Shown one piece after another: positions 17,755 through 26,155 of a stretch of 64,000 nucleotides of DNA. Below the pieces are notes generated by a model that saw nothing but the letters and a program-made list of their open reading frames with translations, ran no database searches and was not told the DNA's origin. The stretch comes from G963677185 sp963677185. Its GTDB lineage: Bacteria; Bacillota; Syntrophomonadia; Syntrophomonadales; Syntrophomonadaceae. The stretch spans positions 620,001 to 684,000 of the forward strand of contig OY781889.1 of assembly GCA_963677185.1 (NCBI GenBank), given 5' to 3'. Position 1 is the stretch's first letter, and every line of letters begins with the position of its first letter. The position numbers and the translations under genes are program-made.

Positions 17755-18890
17755 GATATAACACTCCCTTTTAATATTTCCTCATATACTTCTGCGGTTT
17801 TTTCCGCCATCAAACGGCTGGAATAATGATCTATTACATACGCCCGGCAGAACCGGCCGTTTTCTTGCTTTTTCTCTGGAGTCCAGGCCAGGGTTTCCTT
17901 AATATCCCGGGCAAGTTCAGCACTGTCCAGCTTCGTTTCAAAGCTCCGGCCGGTAAAGTTATCCCCGGCCAGGCGCGGCACCACCGCCGGTTCAAGCGGA
18001 CCAGGATACTGCCACAGGCCAGCTAGTATCACTGGCACTTCGCAGGCCATAGCTTCCATCGCTGCCCGGCTCACTCCGATAAACAGATCAGCGGCGTTTA
18101 ACAGCAAATGGATATCGGTGCGGCGGCCCAGCAGCAGAATTCGGGGACGGCCCCAGCCCTGATTGAGCTCTTCCACCCTGGCCTGCACATGCTTCTCCCG
18201 GTTGCCGCCTCCTGCAATTATCAGAGCGACATCCGGCTCGGTCCGGGCCACGATTTCAAAGGCGTTTATGACCTTTTCGGCAACATCAGCCATCTGGTAA
18301 TCCAGCCGGCTGATATAGAAAATGCTCCGGGTTCCTGCAGGGAAGCCCAGCTCCTCCTTAATGCTCCGGGTGTCCAGCCCGGGCTGAAAGCGCCCGGTGT
18401 CTATGCCGTTGACTATCATCGCCTGGCGCTGGCCGGAAATCCCGAATTCGCGGTCCATATACTTCTGGATGTCTTCGCTGATCGCAATGGTTTTTAGCCC
18501 CCAGCAGGAAATCAAGCGGAGGATAAGGCTATTCGCAAAATCGGTGTGGGCAGTCGTAATATATGGAACCCCGGTCATTAAGCTGACCAGATTGCAGACA
18601 AACGCTGGAATGCGCGCGTGGGCATGGATAAGATCGATAGATTCCCCTTTGACAATGGCGCGGACCTGCGCAACTGCACGAGCAACTACCCATGGTTCCT
18701 TGGATTTAAGATTGACTGTATAATGCCTGACTCCGAGTTCCGCCAGCTCTTGCTCGTATACTCCTCCGGCCGAAACCACAACTACGCCGTAGCCCATTTC
18801 GCTCAGATGCTTGCACAAAACCGCAACATGGGTTTCCACTCCGCCAATATCCATACCCATAAGTGCCATCAGGATATTTGCCTGCTTCAT
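17637..18890 (-). CDS. GT4 glycosyltransferase
   Basis: A 417-residue GT-B glycosyltransferase: GGVETHVAVLCKHLSEMGYGVVVVSAGG at the N-terminus, SRLDYQMADVAEKVINAFE and FIGVSRAAMEAMACEVPVILAG in the donor half. The GT fold ends near residue 380 (AEVYEEILK); the final ~39 residues, rich in Ser, Trp and Cys, are read through the start of the DUF4330 gene and look like overprinted sequence. It starts at ATG 18890, overlapping the MurJ C-terminal frame stop by 3 bp. Likely acts early in surface polymer assembly. Confidence 0.88.
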   Translation of the reverse strand: MKQANILMALMGMDIGGVETHVAVLCKHLSEMGYGVVVVSAGGVYEQELAELGVRHYTVNLKSKEPWVVARAVAQVRAIVKGESIDLIHAHARIPAFVCNLVSLMTGVPYITTAHTDFANSLILRLISCWGLKTIAISEDIQKYMDREFGISGQRQAMIVNGIDTGRFQPGLDTRSIKEELGFPAGTRSIFYISRLDYQMADVAEKVINAFEIVARTEPDVALIIAGGGNREKHVQARVEELNQGWGRPRILLLGRRTDIHLLLNAADLFIGVSRAAMEAMACEVPVILAGLWQYPGPLEPAVVPRLAGDNFTGRSFETKLDSAELARDIKETLAWTPEKKQENGRFCRAYVIDHYSSRLMAEKTAEVYEEILKGSVISCASSTKKGDSSKKLTSLICWLWCWSWLQSVEASISMFL

Positions 18891-19228
18891 TGACCAGTCC
18901 GTTCCTCTCCCCGCATTCGCGGCCAGGAGCTTTTTAGCAGTTTAATTGCCTGCCGCGCTTCGTTCAATCGCATAAACCAGGCCACACTATAATATACCAG
19001 AATACCCAGCCCGACTTCAAATACGAACAACATAATCTGCCTGCCCAGGCTTTCATGCAGGTTCGTATACAGCAGGGCTTGCACATCCAAAAAATACAGC
19101 CCGCCTCCCATCAGCGCACCGGCCACCAGCATCTTGCCCAGCGCTATAGCAGTGGCGTGGTCGATTAGTCCTGGCAAACGCTTTCTCAACCTGAAATACA
19201 AGCGGAGGGCAATAAAACAGGTGGACAA
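18887..19228 (-). pseudogene. murJ: MurJ C-terminal part, out of frame with the rest
   Basis: This 113-residue frame carries the last transmembrane helices of MurJ (KMLVAGALMGGGLYFLDVQALLY, QIMLFVFEVGLGILVYYSVAWFM). It lacks its own RBS and follows the N-terminal frame after a one-base shift. Reading the G run (C run at plus 19247-19252) with seven instead of six bases joins the two frames as MGLGGIALACALSTCFIALRLYFRLRK, the expected MurJ continuation. Either a true frameshift mutation, slippage, or a sequencing error. Confidence 0.8.
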
Positions 19229-20496
19229 AGCACAGGCCAGAGCAATCCCCCCAATCCCATGAAACGCACCATGATCAGGCTGAGCAGGATGTTCAGACTC
19301 ATGCCTGCCACTGCTATTCGCATGGGCGCTCGGGTGTCTTGCAGGGCATAAAAGGCCTTGTTGAACAGCTCCTGGAATCCAAAAGCCACAATGCCGATGG
19401 CGTAAAAGAAAAGCACTTCGGCAGTCATATCCGTGGAAGCAGCGTCAAAGCGCCCCCTCTCCAGCAGCAGCTTGATGAAGGGATGGCTTAAAGCCAGGAT
19501 GCCGGTCATAAGAGGAGTTAAAATGAATGTGCATAATAGCAGCGCATTGCGCAGGGAATCGGTGTAGGAATCGTAGTTAGTGACCGAATGGTCGCGGGCC
19601 AGGGAGGGGAAAAGCACGGCGGCAATCGCATAGGTAAAGATCCCCGCAATGGTTATGTACAGGTAATTGGCATAGCTCAAAGCCGCCACCGCACTGTTGC
19701 TGACCACAGACGCCAGGGCGCCGTTGACTACGCCATTGATTTGCTGAACTGAGGTTCCCAGGATAATGGGAACGGCCATTATCAACATGCGTCTCAGACC
19801 TTCATGATGCAAGTCGATCGTTGCCTGGTAGCGATAGCCCTTGTCCTTCAGCGCTTTTAGCTGCACCAGCACCTGGCTGCTCCAGCCGGCCAGGACGGCA
19901 ACGGCAAATCCGCGTATTCCTTCCCAGGTGCTCAAAAAAGCCAGGTAGGCGATGTTGATAAGATTGGATGGCAGGCTGATGACTGCAGGAATGCGGAATT
20001 CGCCCATGCACTGCAGAATCGCCACAAATGTGAATGCGGCGGCGATAAATATTATAATCGGAAACAGAATTTGCAGCAGCTGCACAGTAAGATAGTAAAT
20101 ATCTCCTTCAAAGCCCAGATATATGATCTTGACCAGCCAGGGGGCGGCAAGAACACCGACCAGAGCTATGACAGCTGTACCTAAAATCAATACGTTCAAG
20201 GTGATATTGGCAAAGCGGAAGGCTTCCTGCTCGCCCTTCAGCTCCCGGTATTCGGCAAACAGGGGAATAAAGGTGGTGGCAAGGGCCATACCGGCACTGC
20301 TGAATACCAGGTCGGGAATCTTGTAAGCAGCTTCGAAAGCGCTGGCTTCAATACCGGTGCCATAGACCGAAGCCAGCAGCATCACCCGGACAAATCCCAA
20401 TATCTTGGCAATCGCAGTCAGTCCTGCCAGGGCCGCGATGAGCAGCACTCCATTCCGGGCAGCGCCTGCAGCACCGGTTTGCGTTTTTTCAGCCAT
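19186..20496 (-). pseudogene. murJ: MurJ lipid II flippase, N-terminal part (frameshift near end)
   Basis: The frame encodes most of a MOP-superfamily flippase: AARNGVLLIAALAGLTAIAKILGFVRVMLLASVYGTG, YKIPDLVFSSAGMALATTFIPLFAEYRE, and further helices to SLNILLSLIMVRFMGLGG. MurJ flips lipid II across the membrane for peptidoglycan synthesis. The natural C-terminus is lost after residue ~425 by a one-base deletion in a G run; it then reads LLWPVLCPP to a stop. ATG 20496 is chosen as start; a TTG at 20532 is an alternative. It lies between glycosyltransferase and deacetylase genes. As a usually essential function, a second copy elsewhere or a sequence error is likely. Confidence 0.85.
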
Positions 20497-20696
20497 AATT
20501 ACCCGTCCCAGACCTATCTTCTCATCCAACAATACCCTGATTATAAGCTTTGGCGCAAAATTTGCAAATCCGGGCGCTATATCGAAGCATTGTTAAACCA
20601 TTCCATGATTTACTGCCAGACGCAGCGGGAACCAGCTCAGGCCTGTCCGAAATCGCCCCGCTGCAGAATAAGTAGAAAGGATTAGAATGACTGGTC

Positions 20697-21557
20697 CTAA
20701 GGCAGAATGCCCTGCAGGCGTCCGGCGCCATCTCCGCAGTTGATACGGACACGCTTCAGTTCAAAGAATCCCTGGTCGCTGGTTGCTTTCCCTGATTTGG
20801 TCGTAACCGCCATGTAATATCCATATTCACGGGCTTTCTTAATAACGGTATCGTCATATTCGCCAAAAGGATAACACAGAAAACGCACTTCGCCTCCCAC
20901 AGCTTTTTCCAGCACCTCCCTGGACTTCTTCAGCTCTTTTTCCAGATTGGCGCTAGGCAGGCTGCTGTGATAATAGGTGTGACAGCCGATCTCCATGCCC
21001 TTGTCATGCATTTCCTTAACCTGGGCGGTACTAAGCGAACCCGGCTGGTCCAGGAAACTGGTTATAATGAAAAAGGTGCCAGTCATATCGCGTTTGGTGA
21101 ACTCCGGAAGAACGTTGGTGTACATTTCCTCATATCCATCGTCGAAGGTTAGAATCACAGGCTTGGCCGGCAAAGGCTTGCCATCGTTCCAGGCATCGTA
21201 CAGATCCTGCATTGTGATGGTCGTATATCCGTTTTTCTTCAAATAATCCAGCTGCCCGGCAAACAAGCGGGGATCCAGGAACAGGTTGGTATCTCCGCTG
21301 GACGGTGGAGTACACACCTGGTGGTACATAAGAATCGGTACGGTTTTAATATCATAGGTATCATAATTGGCTTTTCGGTCTGGAGACGCCGGACCTGCCG
21401 GGAGCACGCCCGTCTTGGAGGGTTCCGGGCCCATTAACTGTCCCAGGTCAGGGCTGGCATCCCAATTAATTGGAATAATGGCCGGTTCCGCAATATAAAT
21501 AAGAACACATGTAAAAAGAAGAACCAGCACCCCGCCGGCTGCAATTTTCCGAATCAT
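20697..21557 (-). CDS. Membrane-anchored polysaccharide deacetylase
   Basis: About 286 residues from ATG 21557 (GGGAGG upstream; a longer start at 21602 is possible). An N-terminal anchor (GGVLVLLFTCVLIYIAEPA) precedes a NodB-type carbohydrate esterase 4 domain: VPILMYHQV, VILTFDDGYEEMY (catalytic Asp pair), GMEIGCHTYYHSSL (metal His pair) and RFLCYPFGEYDD. It probably removes acetyl groups from peptidoglycan or a surface polysaccharide outside the membrane. It sits between the PBP and murJ genes. Confidence 0.92.
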   Translation of the reverse strand: MIRKIAAGGVLVLLFTCVLIYIAEPAIIPINWDASPDLGQLMGPEPSKTGVLPAGPASPDRKANYDTYDIKTVPILMYHQVCTPPSSGDTNLFLDPRLFAGQLDYLKKNGYTTITMQDLYDAWNDGKPLPAKPVILTFDDGYEEMYTNVLPEFTKRDMTGTFFIITSFLDQPGSLSTAQVKEMHDKGMEIGCHTYYHSSLPSANLEKELKKSREVLEKAVGGEVRFLCYPFGEYDDTVIKKAREYGYYMAVTTKSGKATSDQGFFELKRVRINCGDGAGRLQGILP

Positions 21558-21660
21558 ATAAAAAATAACCTCCCAATTAGAACGCTTATATTTATTTCGC
21601 ATTATTGAATATCGCGGTTTAACCGGCTTAATAGCCGGGATTTACCAGCCGCCCTTCCGT

Positions 21661-23973
21661 TTAATGAGTGGAACTGCTGGAAGACGGACTGTTACTGTTA
21701 GTCGAAGAATGTGGAGTATTGCTGCTGGAGTTGTTATTGTTATTGTTATTGCTATGATTGGTGCCATTAGTGCTATTAGTGCCATTTGTAGTGGCGTTGG
21801 GATTATTCGGATCGGGCTTGGTCTCATCCTTCTTTGGATCAGGTATCTCCAGGTATGTGATCTTGCCTGCGTCATGGGTTTCCTGAATTGGATCGAGGCG
21901 TGTCACCACCGCATCCTTATTCCCTTTGACCCATTCAACGTCAGGAAGGTTTTCATGAGCCTTGGTAAGAATCAGGCGGAACATCATAGCCGGATATCCT
22001 CCCCCATATACCGTTCCCATGTGATAGTCGACATCATAACCCATCCATACTGCACATGAATAAGTGGGTGTAAGGCCTACGAACCATGAATCGGCATAAG
22101 ACTCAGAGGTTCCGGTTTTTCCGCCGGTCGGCACTCCTGATACCTTGGCCCTGGTGCCGGTTCCATAGCTGACGACATGCTCCAGCATAGTGACCATCTG
22201 GGTGGCCGATTCAGCTGACATTACCTGCTGGCCATCCTTGTATTCATAAATTGTATTGCCTTTGCGGTCCACGATCTTCTTTATAAGGTGCGGTTTGTTG
22301 AAATATCCTCCATTGCCAAATGTTGCATAAGCGCCAGCCATTTCCATGGTGGTTGTACCCCTGGTCAAGCCGCCCAGGGCCAATGGAGCCAGGCTGTAAT
22401 CGTTGGGGCCGGGTCCTTCCTCCAGATGCAAGCCCAGGGTTTCGGCGAAGTTAAAACTGTAATCAATCCCAATTTTCTGCAATAACTGCACTGCATAGGT
22501 GTTCACAGAATTGGTTACCGCTGTATCCATGCTGATAGAGCCCATATAGCTTTTATTGACATTCTCCGGCTGCCATTTTTCTCCGGATAGATTAATCAAG
22601 ATCGGCCGGTCAGTGATGGTGTAGTCCGGTGTATACCCAAGCTCCAGGGCGGGCGAATATACCGTAATTGGCTTGATGCTTGACCCCGGCTGGCGCCGGC
22701 CGCTGGTGGCCCGGTTAAAGCCGCGCAGAGGTCCATACTGACGGCCGCCTATCAGGGCTACAACCTCTCCGCTCTCAGTCTTGACCACGGTAGCCGATGA
22801 TTGCACACTGGAACCATCTGGTGCGTTGCCGGGAAAATTCTCTTCGTCCGGATAAATCTCCTCGATGTAGCTTTGAAGATCCGGTTCCATGGCTGTGTAT
22901 ATATGCAAACCGGCCCGGTATATGGCATTTTCAGGAGATGCGAACAAGCCTTCACCGCCCAGGATCTGCGCAGCCTCATCAATAACGGCATCCCTGTAGA
23001 ATCCGAAATGGCTTTCTTCGACCGTTGATTCGGTGTGCAGCAGCACCACTGGTTCAGCGTAGACCTCTTTTGCCTTCTCGGCGCTTAGATAGCCGCAACT
23101 GACCATATTGTCCAGGACATCCTTCTGACGGACCCTGGCCGCATCATAGTTCAAAAATGGATTGTAGTAGCTGGGACTTTGCACCAGTCCGGCCAGAAAA
23201 GTGCACTCCGGCAGGGTCAGATCGCTGGCGCTTTTGCTGAAAAAGGTCATGGCGGCTGCCTGAATGCCATATGCACCGGCACCGAAATATATCTTGTTAA
23301 GATACATCTCCATGATTTCGTCTTTTGTATAATTGCGTTCAATCTTGATTGCCAGAATAATCTCTTTGCCCTTGCGCTCCCAGGTTTTATCCGGGGTAAG
23401 AAAGGCGTTGCGGGCCAGCTGCTGGGTGATGGTGCTGGCTCCCTGAGCATAAGGATTGTCACCAATAGAATTATAGTAAAGAGCACGCAAAATCCCTTTC
23501 ACGTTAAATCCGTAATGGTCATAAAAACCCTGATCTTCTGTGGCAACAAAGGCGTGAACCAGATCAGGAGGCACCTGGTCGATCCCTACGTCGATACGGT
23601 TTTGCTCGCCATGCAAACTGTCAATAACCTGGCCGTTGGCGTCGTAAATAAAACTGGTATTGTCCCCTCCCAGTTTGTCAGGATCCCATTCCGGCAATCC
23701 TTCAACCAGGTAGTTCAAGGTGTACGCCATGGCCGCTCCGCTGATAATCAGGAATATGACCAGTACAAAACCGGCATTGCGCAGAACCGGGTACCACTTC
23801 GCTTTCCACGGGGACCGGCCTGGCGCTTCAAATGAAGTCAAGCCATTAGTGCTGGCAGATTGGGGTTCTTGCCGGTCAGCTTTATCAGTGGTTTTAGCTC
23901 CCATGCCTTGTGCCGGCTCCTTGCTGGCAGCTCCCAGCGGAAGCTTCTTATCGTCTTTGGAGTTTATTGTCAT
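21661..23973 (-). CDS. Class A penicillin-binding protein (PBP1A type)
   Basis: A 770-residue bifunctional peptidoglycan synthase. After a cytoplasmic N-terminus and one helix (FVLVIFLIISGAAMAYTL), the GT51 glycosyltransferase shows EDQGFYDHYGFN, GASTITQQLARN and MYLNKIYFGAGAYGI. The transpeptidase has GSSIKP (active-site Ser/Lys), TNSVNT and GKTGTSE. The last ~50 residues form a low-complexity Asn/Thr/Ser tail after a Pro/Lys linker, unusual in its poly-Asn and poly-Ser runs. GAGG precedes ATG 23973. It works with MurJ and the deacetylase encoded beside it. Confidence 0.95.
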   Translation of the reverse strand: MTINSKDDKKLPLGAASKEPAQGMGAKTTDKADRQEPQSASTNGLTSFEAPGRSPWKAKWYPVLRNAGFVLVIFLIISGAAMAYTLNYLVEGLPEWDPDKLGGDNTSFIYDANGQVIDSLHGEQNRIDVGIDQVPPDLVHAFVATEDQGFYDHYGFNVKGILRALYYNSIGDNPYAQGASTITQQLARNAFLTPDKTWERKGKEIILAIKIERNYTKDEIMEMYLNKIYFGAGAYGIQAAAMTFFSKSASDLTLPECTFLAGLVQSPSYYNPFLNYDAARVRQKDVLDNMVSCGYLSAEKAKEVYAEPVVLLHTESTVEESHFGFYRDAVIDEAAQILGGEGLFASPENAIYRAGLHIYTAMEPDLQSYIEEIYPDEENFPGNAPDGSSVQSSATVVKTESGEVVALIGGRQYGPLRGFNRATSGRRQPGSSIKPITVYSPALELGYTPDYTITDRPILINLSGEKWQPENVNKSYMGSISMDTAVTNSVNTYAVQLLQKIGIDYSFNFAETLGLHLEEGPGPNDYSLAPLALGGLTRGTTTMEMAGAYATFGNGGYFNKPHLIKKIVDRKGNTIYEYKDGQQVMSAESATQMVTMLEHVVSYGTGTRAKVSGVPTGGKTGTSESYADSWFVGLTPTYSCAVWMGYDVDYHMGTVYGGGYPAMMFRLILTKAHENLPDVEWVKGNKDAVVTRLDPIQETHDAGKITYLEIPDPKKDETKPDPNNPNATTNGTNSTNGTNHSNNNNNNNSSSNTPHSSTNSNSPSSSSSTH

Positions 23974-24145
23974 GGTTTACCTCGCGATTTCATTTTCGGG
24001 GATAACACCGGGCTGGTTTGAAAAACAATGCCAGGCCTTGCTGGCAAAAATCTAAACATAACTTACATTATATTATTTTTTCCCGATAAATAGGAACCTC
24101 TTTTTACCATAAGCTGCTGTTCATAATATCTGACCACACAGGCAA

Positions 24146-25612
24146 TCATAGCAGCGGCGACAGCAGGCGCGTAAAACCTTCCTTGATTTTGGCTCCCCAC
24201 GAGCGATTTTCATATTGTTCCATGGTCATTTCCTGGCTGCTCTCTAAATCTTTCAGAAAAGCCTGCTCTAAAGAACGAGCCACTTCCCGGTCATATATGA
24301 ACGCATTAACTTCGAAGTTCAGTTTGAAGCTCCTGATATCCAGGTTGGCGGTGCCGACTGTAGAAATATAATTGTCCACTACAATGGTCTTGCTGTGAAC
24401 AAAGCCTTTTTCATATAAAAATATTTGCACTCCGGCTTCCAGCAATTCGCCGGCATAGTACTGCGAAGCCCAGTGCACGAAGGGATGGTCAGAAACAGCC
24501 GGAATCAGCACCCTGGTATCTACGCCGGAAAGAGCGGAAATTTTCAAGGCCTCAAGAATACTGCTGTCTGGAATCAAGTATGGCGTGGAAATGTAGACTT
24601 TTTCGGTGGCCAGAGTAATCATTTTCAAATAAGCGTGTTTCACAGCTGGCCAGCTGGAGTCAGGTCCGCTGGATACTATTTGCACACCTGCTTTTCCGCT
24701 GCCTTCACATAAAGTAAAATAGCGGATCAGCCGTTCCTGATTCAGGATATGATCATCGCCGGCAGCAAAGCGCCAATCCAGCAGGAACCTGAACTCCAGG
24801 CCCCCGATGGCACTGCCTCTTATCCTGGCATGAGTATCCCTCCAGAATCCAAAACGCCGGGAGCGTCCCCGGTACTCATCCCCCACGTTGAAACCTCCCA
24901 CCCAGGCTTCCTGTCCGTCAATTATGCATATTTTCCGGTGGTTGCGGTAGTTTATGCGAAGATTAATATATGGCAGCAGCGGGGGGAAAAACTCGGCTAT
25001 ATGCCCTCCAGCTTCAACCAGTGGATTGAAGAACCTCCGGGGAAGCCTTATGCATCCCATACCGTCATATAGAAGCTTAACCTCTACTCCCTGGCGGGCT
25101 TTCTCCGTTAACAGGCCAATCAGGCCCTTGCCCAGGCTGTCGTTGCGGATTATGTATGTTTGGAGATGAATAAAATCCTGGGCGGCATTGATAGAAGCAA
25201 ACAGGTCTTCAAAATGGCTTTCGCCTTCATAATACAGATCAATGCTGTTGTCGCGTGAAAACAAGGACTGGCTGCTGTTCAGATTCAGCATGATCATGTC
25301 ATAGTAGAAGTCCAGATCTACATCATCGAATGGCGGGTAACTGGTTTGCATTCCCTCCTTCTGATTTTCGATCAATGGATAAAAGTCCTGTTCCTCGCTC
25401 TCCTTGAGGTAAAAGATCTTTTCTTTGCGCAAATCCTGTCCCAGGAAAATATACAGAACAAAGCCCAGAACCGGTATAAAAAGCAGGGCCAGGATCCAGG
25501 TAAGGGTTACGGTAGGGTGTTTGCGTTCGAAGAAAACCAGCAAGCAGGCCAGAATAATATTAATTATTAGAGCATAATCGAATATAGTTCGTGCAATTTC
25601 CCAAAAACTCAT
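24146..25612 (-). CDS. cls: Cardiolipin synthase
   Basis: A 488-residue phospholipase-D-superfamily enzyme with two N-terminal helices and two HKD motifs: NHRKICIIDGQEAWVGGFN and HSKTIVVDNYISTVGTANLD. It joins two phosphatidylglycerols to cardiolipin and glycerol in the membrane. Length is typical of Cls. GAAGGA lies upstream of ATG 25612. It is probably a single-gene unit. Confidence 0.95.
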   Translation of the reverse strand: MSFWEIARTIFDYALIINIILACLLVFFERKHPTVTLTWILALLFIPVLGFVLYIFLGQDLRKEKIFYLKESEEQDFYPLIENQKEGMQTSYPPFDDVDLDFYYDMIMLNLNSSQSLFSRDNSIDLYYEGESHFEDLFASINAAQDFIHLQTYIIRNDSLGKGLIGLLTEKARQGVEVKLLYDGMGCIRLPRRFFNPLVEAGGHIAEFFPPLLPYINLRINYRNHRKICIIDGQEAWVGGFNVGDEYRGRSRRFGFWRDTHARIRGSAIGGLEFRFLLDWRFAAGDDHILNQERLIRYFTLCEGSGKAGVQIVSSGPDSSWPAVKHAYLKMITLATEKVYISTPYLIPDSSILEALKISALSGVDTRVLIPAVSDHPFVHWASQYYAGELLEAGVQIFLYEKGFVHSKTIVVDNYISTVGTANLDIRSFKLNFEVNAFIYDREVARSLEQAFLKDLESSQEMTMEQYENRSWGAKIKEGFTRLLSPLL

Positions 25613-25946
25613 ATGGTTCCTTCACTACCCCGCATCAGATGTAGCCAGCTTAACAATGCTCATTTTACCAGAAAGAACGCGCCAAATCACCTGTCCCCTG
25701 CAAAACCGCCTGCCTGCCACAGGGTTCATTTCCGTCTAATTCGTGCTCCTGCGCCATTAGCACTCATTTTTGTTTAATAATTAAAAGCGGTGGCTATTAT
25801 AGTTCCCAGACCTTTATTAACAATAACACCCAAAATCATTATCTGTTCCCGATTATACTATCTGAACCGCCAATTTCATGATTGGCGGTTTTGCCAAGCC
25901 GGTCGTAATAGGATACAATCTAGGCTTATAGAGGCTATTTAAGCTT
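25613..25946. other. Intergenic region with an orphan hairpin
   Basis: No ORF is supported here. A perfect 10-bp hairpin AACCGCCAAT/ATTGGCGGTT (25865-25890) is followed by TTTT on the plus strand and looks like a terminator, yet no plus-strand gene precedes it within 1 kb, so a short unannotated RNA is possible. Confidence 0.5.
25865..25893 (+). terminator. Orphan terminator-like hairpin
   Basis: A perfect 10-bp stem with a 6-base loop is followed by a short T run on the plus strand. No plus-strand gene ends nearby. Confidence 0.5.
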
Positions 25947-26086
25947 CAGACCGATGACAAAAGCGAATCTCATCGTCATATCACAAAGACCGCTCAATCA
26001 ACGTACGTCGAGTACGCCTCAATCGCGGCCTTTGCTCATAACGCGACCTTCGCGTTTTCTCATCGGTCTGACTTTGTCAACACACT
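25947..26086. repeat. Dispersed hairpin element, 140-bp copy
   Basis: The element begins CAGACCGATGAC and ends GTCAACACACTGA, with internal ends TCAGACCGATGA/TCATCGGTCTGA forming a 12-bp inverted repeat (25946-25957 and 26060-26071). The first ~102 bp are identical to the copy at 62736. Inner palindromes centre on ACGTACGTCGAGTACGC. It is flanked by an exact 16-bp direct repeat (25931-25946 and 26087-26102), like a target duplication. No ORF. Confidence 0.85.
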
Positions 26087-26155
26087 GAGGCTATTTAAGC
26101 TTATTTCTTGAAATTAATAAAAATTATGAACCTGGTGCAAGGAGTGAAAATTGCT

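Noticed and set aside
25757..25765. CIRCE-like half site TTAGCACTC
   Set aside because: The second half GAGTGCTAA is missing and no heat-shock gene is near.
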